Below are positions 5,975-12,758 of a DNA stretch of 12,758 bases, one piece after another (within the stretch, counting starts at the first letter, position 1; each line of letters starts with the position of its first letter). The notes below the pieces were generated by a model that was not told the origin of the DNA, did not search any database, and saw nothing but the letters and a program-made list of their open reading frames with translations. Origin of the DNA: an uncultured Clostridia bacterium (lineage in GTDB: Bacteria > Bacillota > Clostridia > Oscillospirales > Oscillospiraceae); NCBI GenBank assembly GCA_946539175.1, contig CAMNHH010000056.1, forward strand, positions 1 to 12,758. The letters are read 5' to 3'. Position numbers and translations under genes: made by a program.

Positions 5975-7591
5975 TCAGCCCCAAAGGGCGGAAAGCATGG
6001 GGATGACCTGTTTTTTCCGGCTCATGACGCCGGGCAGGAAGAGGGTGCTGCCCTTGGGCTCCACGCCGAAGGCCTGGGCGATGTCGTCGGCATTGCCCAG
6101 GAAGATGATCTGGGTGCCCTCCAGCAGCACGTCCGTCAGCATCAGGATCATGATGTTGTAGCCCTTGTCGGCGGTGGCCTTTTCCATCTCCGCCAGGAAT
6201 TCCGCCTTCCGGCCCAGCATGGAAACGGAATCCACGCAGGTGATCTGCCCCACGCCCAGGTAGTGCCCGGCGATGTGGAAATCCTTGAAGTCGCTGTACA
6301 TCAGATCCCGGGCCGTCTTGCCCTCCCCCAGGGAGGCGGCGAAGATGAACTTGCCCAGCTCCTCCAGATCCACCCCGCCGATGCGGGCCAGCCGCTCGGC
6401 AATGGTCCGGTCTCTGGGGGTGGCGGTGGGGGACTTGAAGATGACCGTGTCGGAGATGATGGCGGCGCACATGAGCCCGGCCATCTTTTTGGAGGGCATC
6501 AGCCCCTTTTCCTGGTACATCTCCGCCACGATGGTGGTGGCGCTGCCCACGATTTCGTTGCGGAAGAAGATGGGATTGGCGGACTGAATGTCCGCCAGCC
6601 GGTGGTGGTCGATGATGCCCAGGATCTCCACCTGGTCCAGACCGGGAACGGACTGGGCCGCCTCGTTGTGGTCCACCAGCACCACCTTTTTGCGGCGGGG
6701 CTTGATCAAGTGGTAGCGGGACAGGGTCCCCACCACCCTTTCGTTCTCATCCAGAATGGGGTAGCAGCGGTAGCGGCTCTTGGAGACCACTTCCTTCACG
6801 TCGTCCAGATAGTCCGTCAGATGGAAGGTCACCAGGCTGCTGGACTGGCAGATCCGGGCGATGGGGATCGCCTGGAAAATCAGCCGGGCCGCCCGGTAGG
6901 CGGAGAAGGGGGTGGTGATGACGCAGGTTTTGGTGTCCAGGCTCCGCAGCTCCGGGCTCAGCTCCGCCTCGCAGAGGATCAGGGCCTTGATGTTGGATTC
7001 CAGAGCCCAGCGGATGACCTCGGGCTGGTTGCCGCAGACGGCAATGTAGTTCTCGTGGTCAAAGAGCAGCTGCTCCGAGCTCTTGGGCAGGCCGAAGATC
7101 ACCTCGCCGGACAGGCTGTCCACGCAGGAGCCCGCCTCGTTCAGAACCCGGCCCTCCAGCACGGAGAGCAGATTGAACAGGGGAATGTCCTCCACCACCG
7201 GGTTTTCAATGGTCTGCATATCGTATTCCGCCACGTCTCCCGAGGAGAGCATCCCAAAGAGGGTCCCGTCCTCGTTGGTGACGGGGATGGCGGCGATGTT
7301 GGCGTCGTTGCGGAGAATGTTCCAGCCCCGGCCCACGGTGAGGGCGGCGCTCAGGGCGGGCGGCGTGTCGTAGTCCAGATCCAGCACCTGGGTCCGCATG
7401 TCCTTGATCAGAACCGGGGGCTCGAAGCCGAAGCGCTCCAGAATGCGTTTGCTCTCGTCGTTCAGGTGGCCCAGCCGGGCGGCGGTGTAGCCCCGCTCGC
7501 CCAGGGCGTTACGCAGGGCGGTGTAGCTCATGGCGGAAACAATGGAGTCCGTGTCCGGATTCCGGTGGCCTGTCACAAATACCTGTTCCAT
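5975..7591 (-). CDS. ppaC: CBS-domain manganese-dependent inorganic pyrophosphatase (family II)
   Basis: The 538-residue product hydrolyses pyrophosphate to phosphate and pulls biosynthetic reactions forward. The DHH catalytic domain is split by a regulatory insert, as in clostridial CBS-PPases. 'GHRNPDTDS' (8-16, metal ligands His9, Asp13 and Asp15) is followed by CBS1 (about 65-125), a DRTGG-like region (about 130-235) and CBS2 (about 240-298). The DHH domain resumes with 'VDHNE' (306-310) and 'DHHR' (328-331). The DHHA2 domain follows with Asp381 and the substrate-binding 'SRKKQ' (524-528). In characterised relatives the CBS pair binds adenine nucleotides, with AMP and ADP inhibiting and ATP or Ap4A activating. 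ATG at 7591 is preferred over an upstream in-frame start at 7624, because AAAGGAGA (7597-7604) sits six bases before it. Confidence 0.93.
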   Translation of the reverse strand: MEQVFVTGHRNPDTDSIVSAMSYTALRNALGERGYTAARLGHLNDESKRILERFGFEPPVLIKDMRTQVLDLDYDTPPALSAALTVGRGWNILRNDANIAAIPVTNEDGTLFGMLSSGDVAEYDMQTIENPVVEDIPLFNLLSVLEGRVLNEAGSCVDSLSGEVIFGLPKSSEQLLFDHENYIAVCGNQPEVIRWALESNIKALILCEAELSPELRSLDTKTCVITTPFSAYRAARLIFQAIPIARICQSSSLVTFHLTDYLDDVKEVVSKSRYRCYPILDENERVVGTLSRYHLIKPRRKKVVLVDHNEAAQSVPGLDQVEILGIIDHHRLADIQSANPIFFRNEIVGSATTIVAEMYQEKGLMPSKKMAGLMCAAIISDTVIFKSPTATPRDRTIAERLARIGGVDLEELGKFIFAASLGEGKTARDLMYSDFKDFHIAGHYLGVGQITCVDSVSMLGRKAEFLAEMEKATADKGYNIMILMLTDVLLEGTQIIFLGNADDIAQAFGVEPKGSTLFLPGVMSRKKQVIPMLSALWG

Positions 7592-7635
7592 AAGTTTCTC
7601 CTTTGTCAGAATTCGCGCAAACACCTATCCTATAT

Positions 7636-7664
7636 ATTATGCCTGCTTTCGGGGCGTTTGTCAA
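7636..7664 (-). promoter_or_regulatory. Sigma-A promoter of the pyrophosphatase gene
   Basis: On the minus strand a perfect TTGACA (7659-7664) is followed after exactly 17 bases by CATAAT (7636-7641). It begins directly after the spoIIID stop codon (7665-7667), so the pyrophosphatase gene has its own vegetative promoter and does not depend on spoIIID expression. The expected leader of about 40 bases contains the AAAGGAGA site. Confidence 0.82.
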
Positions 7665-7937
7665 TCATTTTGCTGGTCTGCCTTCCGGTTTTTGCGCGAC
7701 GTATTTCCGCCGGGTGGCCTCGCCGCCCCGCAGATGGCGCTGGGCCTTGTTCCGGTCCAGCACGGCCCGGACCCGGAGCCACAGCAGCCGGTCCGTCTGC
7801 TCCAGCCGCCGGGTCAGATCCTTGTGGACCGTGGACTTGGACACGCCGAAGCGCTCCGCCGCCGCCCGCACCGTGGCGCCGGTTTGCAGTACGTAGTTTG
7901 CCAGCTCCCTGGCCCGCTTGTCGATGGTATCTGTCAT
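7665..7937 (-). CDS. spoIIID: Sporulation transcription factor SpoIIID
   Basis: The 90-residue DNA-binding protein acts in the mother cell during sporulation, adjusting the sigma-E regulon and helping switch on sigK. It matches the SpoIIID family along its length. The helix-turn-helix spans about 22-41, with 'FGVSKSTVHKDLTRRL' at 30-45, and the highly conserved basic block 'RHLRGGEATRRKY' is at 67-79. The length is close to that of B. subtilis SpoIIID. ATG at 7937 is chosen because GGGAGGTG (7943-7950) lies five bases before it; a TTG at 7952 would put that site inside the gene. Its presence is the clearest sign that this organism can form endospores. A possible sigma-E promoter lies upstream. 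Confidence 0.95.
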   Translation of the reverse strand: MTDTIDKRARELANYVLQTGATVRAAAERFGVSKSTVHKDLTRRLEQTDRLLWLRVRAVLDRNKAQRHLRGGEATRRKYVAQKPEGRPAK

Positions 7938-7942
7938 ATCCG

Positions 7943-7950
7943 CACCTCCC
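7943..7950 (-). promoter_or_regulatory. Ribosome binding site deciding the spoIIID start
   Basis: GGGAGGTG on the minus strand lies five bases before ATG 7937 and rules out the TTG at 7952 as start. Confidence 0.85.
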
Positions 7951-7966
7951 AAGCATTGCTCGGAGC

Positions 7967-7995
7967 AGTCTATGCGGCGTCCGGGACGGAAATGC
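7967..7995 (-). promoter_or_regulatory. Possible sigma-E promoter of spoIIID
   Basis: On the minus strand CATAGACT (7967-7974) resembles the sigma-E -10 element CATACAnT, and GCATTTC (7989-7995) resembles the -35 element. The spacer is 14 bases. Transcription would start near 7960, about 23 bases before the spoIIID ATG. Bacillus spoIIID is made under sigma-E control, which fits. Both elements are imperfect, so this is a weak call by eye. Confidence 0.35.
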
Positions 7996-8083
7996 GGGGA
8001 GCGGGGGTCCCGCTGCGGCGGCGGTCATTGGCCTCCGCTTTTGGCAGGGGCCGCGAGCATCCGGGCGGATGAACGAATTGAGC

Positions 8084-8112
8084 TTGACAAATACCCCTTG
8101 GGGGTATATAAT
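8084..8112 (+). promoter_or_regulatory. Consensus sigma-A promoter of the csoR-copA operon
   Basis: TTGACA (8084-8089) and TATAAT (8107-8112) both match the consensus perfectly and are spaced by the ideal 17 bases. Such a strong promoter would be nearly always on without repression. The copper operator fills its spacer. Confidence 0.93.
8091..8107. promoter_or_regulatory. CsoR-type copper operator
   Basis: A perfect 7-bp palindrome, ATACCCC-TTG-GGGGTAT, occupies the promoter spacer. The TACCCC/GGGGTA core is the known CsoR operator form. CsoR bound here would block RNA polymerase, and Cu(I) binding to CsoR would release it, so the operon would regulate itself. The gene directly downstream encodes CsoR, which supports the assignment. 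Confidence 0.88.
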
Positions 8113-8142
8113 ACGGACAGTAAGCATGGGCAAACCCGGAAA

Positions 8143-8148
8143 GGGGAG
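8143..8148 (+). promoter_or_regulatory. Ribosome binding site deciding the csoR start
   Basis: GGGGAG lies seven bases before the ATG at 8156 but only one base before the in-frame ATG at 8150, so the second ATG is the likelier start. Confidence 0.7.
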
Positions 8149-8155
8149 AATGAAT

Positions 8156-8458
8156 ATGGACGAAAAAAGCTGCTGCCGGAAAAAAGCCGTGCCCCGGTCC
8201 GAGGCGGAGCGCAGGCGGCTGATCCACCGGCTCAACCGCATGGAGGGGCAGATCCGGGGCATCCGGGGCATGGTGGAGAACGACGTCTACTGCAACGACG
8301 TGCTGGTCCAGTGCTCCGCGGTAAACGCGGCCCTGCGGGCCTTCCAGCGGGAGCTGCTGGCCTCCCACATCCGATCCTGCGTGGCGGAGGATCTGCGGGC
8401 CGGGAAGGACCAGGTGGTGGACGAGCTGGTGGAAACGCTGCAGAAAATGATGAAATGA
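8156..8458 (+). CDS. csoR: Copper-sensing repressor CsoR
   Basis: The 100-residue all-helical repressor binds GC-rich palindromes without copper and lets go when Cu(I) binds. The copper triad Cys-His-Cys is complete: Cys46 in 'DVYCNDVL', and His71 and Cys75 in 'SHIRSCV'. The DNA-binding helix region 'LIHRLNRMEGQIRGIRGMVE' (22-41) is typical of the family. The N-terminus holds an extra Cys6-Cys7 pair, and Cys53 is one more cysteine beyond the triad. The triad argues for copper sensing rather than the nickel (RcnR) or formaldehyde (FrmR) branches. It is the first gene of the operon, 26 bases before copA, directly behind a promoter with a CsoR-type operator. Confidence 0.94.
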   Translation: MDEKSCCRKKAVPRSEAERRRLIHRLNRMEGQIRGIRGMVENDVYCNDVLVQCSAVNAALRAFQRELLASHIRSCVAEDLRAGKDQVVDELVETLQKMMK

Positions 8459-8484
8459 ACCGGGAAGCCGGATGAGGTGAAAAT

Positions 8485-11037
8485 ATGGAACAGTATAACG
8501 TGACCGGGATGAGCTGCGCCGCCTGCTCGGCCCGGGTGGAGAAGGCGGTGAAGGGGGTTCCCGGGGTGGAATCCTGCGCCGTGAGCCTGCTGACGAATTC
8601 CATGGGCGTGGAGGGCAGCGCCGATCCCGCCGCCGTCATCGCCGCCGTCACCGAGGCGGGGTACGGGGCCTCCCTGAAGGGGGCCGCCGACGGCGTCCGG
8701 AGCGGCCCCCAGGCCGCCGACGCCCTGGCGGACACCGAGACCCCCAGGCTGAAAAAGCGCCTGCTCTGGTCCCTGGGCTTTCTGCTGGTTTTGATGTATT
8801 TCTCCATGGGCCACATGATGTGGGGCTTCCCCCTGCCCAAATGGTTCGAGGGCAACCACGTGGCCATGGGTCTGGTCCAGCTGCTGCTGGCGGCCGTCAT
8901 TATGGTGATCAACCAGCGCTTCTTCATCTCCGGCTTCAAGGCCCTGCTGCACCGGGCCCCCAACATGGATACCCTGGTGGCCATGGGCTCCGCGGCCTCC
9001 TTCCTCTGGTCGGTCTACGTGCTCTTTGCCATGACCCGGGCCCAGCTGGACGGGGACGCCGCCGCGGTGGAGGGCTATATGATGGAGTTCTACTTCGAGT
9101 CCGCCGCCATGATCCTGACGCTGATCACCGTGGGGAAGCTGCTGGAGGCCAGGTCCAAGGGCAAAACCACCGACGCCCTCAAGGGGCTGATGAAGCTGGC
9201 CCCCCAGACCGCCGTGGTGCTGCGAAACGGCGTGGAGACCACGGTACCCGTGGCCCAGGTGCGGAAGGACGATCTGTTCGTGGTGCGGCCCGGGGAGGCC
9301 GTCCCCGTGGACGGGGTGGTGGTGGAGGGCAGCTCCGCCGTCAATGAAGCTGCCCTCACCGGCGAGTCCATTCCCGTGGACAAGGCCCCCGGGGACCTGC
9401 TCTCCGCCGCCACGGTGAACCAGTCCGGCTTCCTGAAGGCCCGGGCCACCCGGGTGGGGGAGGACACCACCCTCTCCCAGATCATCAAGATGGTCTCCGA
9501 CGCCGCCGCCACCAAGGCCCCCATTGCCAAGGCCGCCGACAAGATCTCCGGGATCTTTGTCCCCGTGGTCCTGGCCATCGCCCTGGCGGTGACGGAGATC
9601 TGGCTGCTGGCGGGGCAGGACTTTTCCTACGCCCTGGGCCGGGGCATCTCCGTGCTGGTGATCTCCTGTCCCTGCGCCCTGGGTCTGGCGACCCCCGTGG
9701 CCATTATGGTGGGCAACGGCGTGGGGGCAAAAAACGGCATTCTCTTCAAAACCGCCGTCTCCCTGGAGCAGACCGGCAAGGTGAAGATCGTGGCCCTGGA
9801 CAAGACCGGCACCATCACCACCGGCCAGCCCGCCGTGACCGACGTCCTGCCCGCTTCCGGCGTCAGCCGGGCGGAGCTCCTCGCCGCCGCCGTGGCCCTG
9901 GAGGAAAAGAGCGAGCATCCCCTGGCGAAGGCGATTGTGGGTTATGCCGAGGGATCAGAGACGAAAGAGCTGACTGAGTTCCGGGCCCTGCCCGGCAACG
10001 GACTGGAGGCCCTGCTGGCGGGCAAGCCCCTCTTTGGCGGCTCTGTAAAGTTCGTCACGGAGCGGCTCGGCACGCTGCTGGGCTCCGGGAACGCGGGGAG
10101 CGGCGTCCTCGACGCCTCGCTTTCAGCCCGGGCCGACGAGCTGGCCGCCCAGGGGAAGACCCCCCTGCTCTTTGCCCACGGGGACCGGCTGCTGGGCCTC
10201 ATCGCCGTGGCGGACATCATCAAGCCCGAGAGCCCCGCGGCGGTGAAAGAGCTGCGGAATATGGGCGTTCAAGTAGTTATGTTAACCGGTGACAACCAGC
10301 GCACCGCCAAGGCCATCGCCGCCCAGGCGGGGGTGGACGAGGTGGTGGCAGGCGTCCTGCCGGAGGGCAAGGAGGCTGTGATCCGGGAGCTGCAAAGCCG
10401 CGGCCCAGTCCTTATGGTGGGCGACGGCATCAACGACGCTCCGGCCCTGACCCGGGCGGACGTGGGCATGGCCATCGGCGCGGGGGCCGACGTGGCCATC
10501 GACGCCGCCGACGTGGTGCTGATGAAGAGCAAGCTCAGCGACGTGCCCGCGGCCCTGCGGCTGAGCCGGGCCACCCTGCGGAACATCCACGAAAATCTCT
10601 TCTGGGCCTTCCTCTACAACAGCATCGGCATCCCCCTGGCGGCGGGGGCCTTCGTCAAGGCCTTCGGCTGGACCATGAACCCCATGTTCGGGGCCGCCGC
10701 CATGAGCCTGTCCAGCTTCTGCGTGGTGACCAACGCCCTGCGCCTGAATTTCGTGAAGCTGCATAAAAGCCTTCCCCCTGCGGGGCAGACGTCCCCGCAG
10801 GGGGCGGACGGGGCTGCCGTCCCGGGCGGAGGCGGCATCGTGATTTCCGTCAAGGGCATGATGTGCCACAACTGCGAGCGCCACGTGCAGGAGGCCCTGG
10901 AGGCCCTGCCCGGGGTGGAGTCCGCCCGGGCGGATTTCCGGACGGGCCTGGTGGAGCTCCGGGGCGCCGCCTCCGAGGCGGAGATCAAAGATGCCGTCAA
11001 GAGCGCCGGATACAAGTTCAGAAAGATCATGAAATAG
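8485..11037 (+). CDS. copA: Copper-exporting P1B-type ATPase with N- and C-terminal HMA domains
   Basis: The 850-residue inner-membrane pump exports Cu(I) using ATP. An N-terminal HMA domain (1-65) has 'GMSCAAC' with Cys11 and Cys14. The pump core has eight predicted membrane helices, the actuator 'TGES', the ion-site CPC (395-397), the phosphorylation site 'DKTGT' at Asp439, 'SEHPLA' in the nucleotide domain, 'TGDN' (601-604) and 'GDGINDAP' (646-653). The Cu(I) residues Tyr711-Asn712 and 'MSLS' (740-743) identify the P1B-1 class. After a Gly/Pro-rich linker (about 760-782) comes a second HMA domain with 'GMMCHNC' (Cys794, Cys797). This tail looks like a fused copper chaperone (CopZ), and no separate copZ follows. 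GAGGTGA at 8474-8480 supports the start. Confidence 0.96.
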   Translation: MEQYNVTGMSCAACSARVEKAVKGVPGVESCAVSLLTNSMGVEGSADPAAVIAAVTEAGYGASLKGAADGVRSGPQAADALADTETPRLKKRLLWSLGFLLVLMYFSMGHMMWGFPLPKWFEGNHVAMGLVQLLLAAVIMVINQRFFISGFKALLHRAPNMDTLVAMGSAASFLWSVYVLFAMTRAQLDGDAAAVEGYMMEFYFESAAMILTLITVGKLLEARSKGKTTDALKGLMKLAPQTAVVLRNGVETTVPVAQVRKDDLFVVRPGEAVPVDGVVVEGSSAVNEAALTGESIPVDKAPGDLLSAATVNQSGFLKARATRVGEDTTLSQIIKMVSDAAATKAPIAKAADKISGIFVPVVLAIALAVTEIWLLAGQDFSYALGRGISVLVISCPCALGLATPVAIMVGNGVGAKNGILFKTAVSLEQTGKVKIVALDKTGTITTGQPAVTDVLPASGVSRAELLAAAVALEEKSEHPLAKAIVGYAEGSETKELTEFRALPGNGLEALLAGKPLFGGSVKFVTERLGTLLGSGNAGSGVLDASLSARADELAAQGKTPLLFAHGDRLLGLIAVADIIKPESPAAVKELRNMGVQVVMLTGDNQRTAKAIAAQAGVDEVVAGVLPEGKEAVIRELQSRGPVLMVGDGINDAPALTRADVGMAIGAGADVAIDAADVVLMKSKLSDVPAALRLSRATLRNIHENLFWAFLYNSIGIPLAAGAFVKAFGWTMNPMFGAAAMSLSSFCVVTNALRLNFVKLHKSLPPAGQTSPQGADGAAVPGGGGIVISVKGMMCHNCERHVQEALEALPGVESARADFRTGLVELRGAASEAEIKDAVKSAGYKFRKIMK
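10774..10804. repeat. Perfect inverted repeat in the linker-coding part of copA
   Basis: Two 12-bp arms (10774-10785, CCCCCTGCGGGG, and its reverse complement at 10793-10804) flank a 7-base loop. They encode the Pro/Gly-rich linker between the pump core and the C-terminal HMA domain. The hairpin would be very stable in RNA. No T run follows it. Confidence 0.85.
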
Positions 11038-11043
11038 CGTTGC

Positions 11044-11079
11044 AGTCCCGATTTGCACATTTTTGCGCAAATCGGGATT
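11044..11079 (+). terminator. Probable terminator hairpin after copA
   Basis: An 11-bp perfect stem (TCCCGATTTGC at 11046-11056 with 11067-11077), extended to 13 pairs by one G-U and one A-U pair, closes a 10-base loop just after the copA stop. No T run follows, so it may be an inefficient terminator or an RNA end-stabilising hairpin. It separates copA from the next promoter. Confidence 0.6.
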
Positions 11080-11086
11080 ACGCTAC

Positions 11087-11115
11087 TTGCGAAACGGGAA
11101 AAACTATGGTACAAT
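11087..11115 (+). promoter_or_regulatory. Promoter of the M50 protease-scpA unit
   Basis: TACAAT (11110-11115) is preceded by an extended -10 TGG (11107-11109) and, at 17-base spacing, by TTGCGA (11087-11092), which matches four of six consensus -35 bases. The leader of about 40 bases is AT-rich and ends in a TTGGAG ribosome binding site. Confidence 0.7.
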
Positions 11116-11163
11116 AACCTGTAATCTGGATAAATAGTATTGTTTGCAAATTGGAGTTTTAGC

Positions 11164-11889
11164 ATGAGTGGATTAATAAGCTGGTTTCAGGGCATCGATC
11201 TGGGCCGGATCATCGAATGGATCCTCTACGCCGGGGCGGCGCTGATCGCCATCTCGGTGCACGAGAGCTGCCACGGCCTTTCCGCTTACTGGCTGGGGGA
11301 CGATACCGCCCTGCGTCAGGGGCGCATCAGCCTCAACCCCCTGCGGCACCTGGACCCCATCGGCTTTCTGATGATGGTGGTGGCCCACTTCGGCTGGGCC
11401 AAACCCGTGCCTGTGAACCCCTACCGGATGACAAAGGTCAAAAGCCCCAAGCTGGGCATGGCCGTCACCGCCGCCGCGGGACCCGTCTCCAATCTGCTGC
11501 TGGCGCTGGGCTTCGGCACGGCCTATTACTGCCTCCTCTACGCCGGAGGGCGGGAGCTGTGGTCTATGTGGGTCGGCTACGAGAAGGCCTCCGGCTGGCT
11601 CTACTATCTGTGCGAGTTCCTGTATATCTGCATGATCCTCAACGCGGGCCTGGCGGTCTTCAACCTGATCCCCATTTCCCCGCTGGACGGCTCCAAGATC
11701 CTGGCCATCGTGCTGCCGGAGCGGGCCTACGCCCAGCTGATGCGCTATGAGCGCTACGGCTTCTCCGTCCTGGCGGTGCTGCTCTTCACCGGCGTGTTGG
11801 ACAAGCCTCTGGACTTTCTCCGCACCGGGGTGCTGGAGGGCATCTACGCCGTGGCCGATCCCATCGCCAGATTGATCAACGGCATTTGA
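11164..11889 (+). CDS. Site-2-protease-family membrane zinc metalloprotease (M50)
   Basis: The 241-residue membrane protein belongs to the compact site-2-protease family. The zinc motif HExxH is His33-Glu34-Ser-Cys-His37 in a hydrophobic segment, followed by 'NPLRHLDPIG' and 'WAKPVPVNP', which are typical of this group. The third ligand block 'NLIPISPLDG' (167-176) supplies Asp175. Five or six hydrophobic segments are visible, and there is no PDZ domain, unlike RseP. Its substrate is unknown. ATG at 11164 is chosen on TTGGAG at 11151-11156; a TTG at 11140 in frame has no such site. It lies 45 bases before scpA and shares its direction, so the two are probably co-transcribed, an arrangement I recall from other Clostridia. 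Confidence 0.9.
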   Translation: MSGLISWFQGIDLGRIIEWILYAGAALIAISVHESCHGLSAYWLGDDTALRQGRISLNPLRHLDPIGFLMMVVAHFGWAKPVPVNPYRMTKVKSPKLGMAVTAAAGPVSNLLLALGFGTAYYCLLYAGGRELWSMWVGYEKASGWLYYLCEFLYICMILNAGLAVFNLIPISPLDGSKILAIVLPERAYAQLMRYERYGFSVLAVLLFTGVLDKPLDFLRTGVLEGIYAVADPIARLINGI

Positions 11890-11934
11890 ACGACAGCTTT
11901 TGTATGCTGAATCCACGCTTCAGACGGAGTTTTT

Positions 11935-12741
11935 ATGGACGAGCCCAAATATCACCTGAGCGGCGTGGTAAAGGCCAAGGACGAGACCGCCGAGGACTTC
12001 GACGGTCCCCTGGACCTGATCCTGCTGCTGCTGAGCAAAAATAAAATCGAGATCCAGGACGTCTCCATCACCGCCATCCTGGAGCAGTACCTGGCCTATC
12101 TGGACGAGATGAAGCGGATGGACATGGAGATCGCCAGCGAGTTCATCACCATGGCCTCCCACCTGATGCTGATCAAGACCAAGATGCTGCTGTCCGCCGC
12201 CGAGCAGGCGGAGGCCCTGTCGGAGATGGAGCTGCTGATCCAATCCCTCCAGGAGCGCCAGCGCCAGGAGGCCATGGAGCGGCTCAAAAGCGCCGTCGCC
12301 TTTCTGGAGCAGCGCAACGAGCTGGGCCTGGGTCTCTTCACCAAGGGCCCCGAGCCCTTCCGGCGGGATCAGACCTACCGCTACCGCCACGAGCCCGCGG
12401 ACCTGCTGCGGGCCTTCGAGACCATGACGGAGCGGAGCAGGAAGCTCCTGCCACCGCCCCGGGCCAGCTTCGAGGGCATCGTGGGCCGGGAGCCCTATCC
12501 CGTCACCAAAAAGACAGGCGAGCTTTTGAAGAAGCTGCTTCTGCGGGGCGTCAGCGCCCTGCGCCGGCTCTTTGCCGGCAGCCGCAGCCGCTCCGAGATC
12601 GTGGCCACCTTCCTGGCCGTGCTGGAGCTCTGCAAAACCAACGCCGTGGAGCTGGGAGAGGAGAACGGGGAGACCACCGTTCGCCTGCTCCGGGTCCCGG
12701 AGCAGGACGGCTCGCAGGGAGCGGGTCCCTTGCAGGGATGA
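11935..12741 (+). CDS. scpA: Segregation and condensation protein A
   Basis: The 268-residue kleisin bridges the SMC heads and, with ScpB, forms the Smc-ScpAB complex that organises and separates chromosomes. The N-terminal domain carries 'FDGPLDLILLLLSKNKIEIQ' (22-41) and 'IASEFITMASHLMLIKTKML', the SMC-neck-binding signature. A charged linker follows, and the C-terminal winged helix spans about 195-258 ('SEIVATFLAVLELCKTNAVEL'). The final residues 'EQDGSQGAGPLQG' are a low-complexity tail beyond the conserved fold. ACGGAG at 11924-11929 supports the start. scpB usually follows directly; here the window ends 17 bases after the stop, in unusually AT-rich sequence. Confidence 0.95.
   Translation: MDEPKYHLSGVVKAKDETAEDFDGPLDLILLLLSKNKIEIQDVSITAILEQYLAYLDEMKRMDMEIASEFITMASHLMLIKTKMLLSAAEQAEALSEMELLIQSLQERQRQEAMERLKSAVAFLEQRNELGLGLFTKGPEPFRRDQTYRYRHEPADLLRAFETMTERSRKLLPPPRASFEGIVGREPYPVTKKTGELLKKLLLRGVSALRRLFAGSRSRSEIVATFLAVLELCKTNAVELGEENGETTVRLLRVPEQDGSQGAGPLQG
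12684..12706. repeat. Perfect 23-bp palindrome near the 3' end of scpA
   Basis: Two 11-bp arms (12684-12694, CCTGCTCCGGG, and its reverse complement at 12696-12706) meet around a single central T. Just downstream are AGGGA-GCGGG-TCCCT (12716-12730) and a direct repeat GCAGGGA (12714-12720 and 12732-12738). All lie inside the coding sequence for the last residues of ScpA. Confidence 0.8.
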
Positions 12742-12758
12742 ATTGAAAATTGAGAATT

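Noticed and set aside
5903..8458. An 851-codon plus-strand open frame running into csoR
   Set aside because: Most of it is antisense to the pyrophosphatase and spoIIID genes. It is open only because of high GC content, and just its last 100 codons, behind a clear promoter and ribosome binding site, are CsoR.
8287..9918. A 543-codon open frame antisense to csoR and copA
   Set aside because: It has Gly/His/Leu/Val-biased shadow composition, no domain signature, and lies opposite strongly conserved CopA motifs.

Overview
The window is about 12.8 kb of GC-rich chromosome and looks like a spore-forming member of the Clostridia. The pointers are SpoIIID, a single-chain (alpha2) glycyl-tRNA synthetase, a CBS-domain family II pyrophosphatase, rubrerythrin, and consensus sigma-A promoters and AGGAGG-type ribosome binding sites in a high-GC background. 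Together they fit the GC-rich gut Oscillospiraceae best, but the family assignment is inference. I see no phage, plasmid, insertion-sequence, CRISPR, tRNA or rRNA features. This is mostly ordinary, densely packed core chromosome, and I did not find a clear new multi-gene system.

Left part (1-3441, plus strand): the 3' end of a SufB/SufD-type Fe-S scaffold gene, then glyS, a small FolD-like gene, lspA and an rluD-type pseudouridine synthase. Gaps are short and lspA overlaps the rluD-type gene, so this reads as one transcription unit. It ends at a strong hairpin shared with the convergent SRAP gene. The FolD-like gene is the oddity: it holds only the first FolD domain and has lost the catalytic residues.

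Middle (3461-7995): a SRAP/YedK-type DNA-protein crosslink gene (minus) diverges from a rubrerythrin gene (plus). Rubrerythrin converges on a thioredoxin reductase (minus) across a second long hairpin. Upstream of the reductase, also on the minus strand, lie the CBS pyrophosphatase gene and spoIIID. A palindromic intergenic element separates the reductase and the pyrophosphatase. The pyrophosphatase promoter abuts the stop codon of spoIIID, and spoIIID has a possible sigma-E promoter of its own.

Copper locus (8084-11079, plus): a consensus promoter with a perfect CsoR-type palindrome in its spacer drives csoR and copA. CopA carries an extra C-terminal heavy-metal-associated domain, so the copper chaperone appears to be fused to the pump. 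A perfect 12-bp inverted repeat lies in the DNA at that join.

Right end (11087-12758, plus): a site-2-protease-type membrane metalloprotease and scpA. The end of scpA carries a perfect 23-bp palindrome and runs into very AT-rich DNA at the window edge, where scpB would usually be expected.
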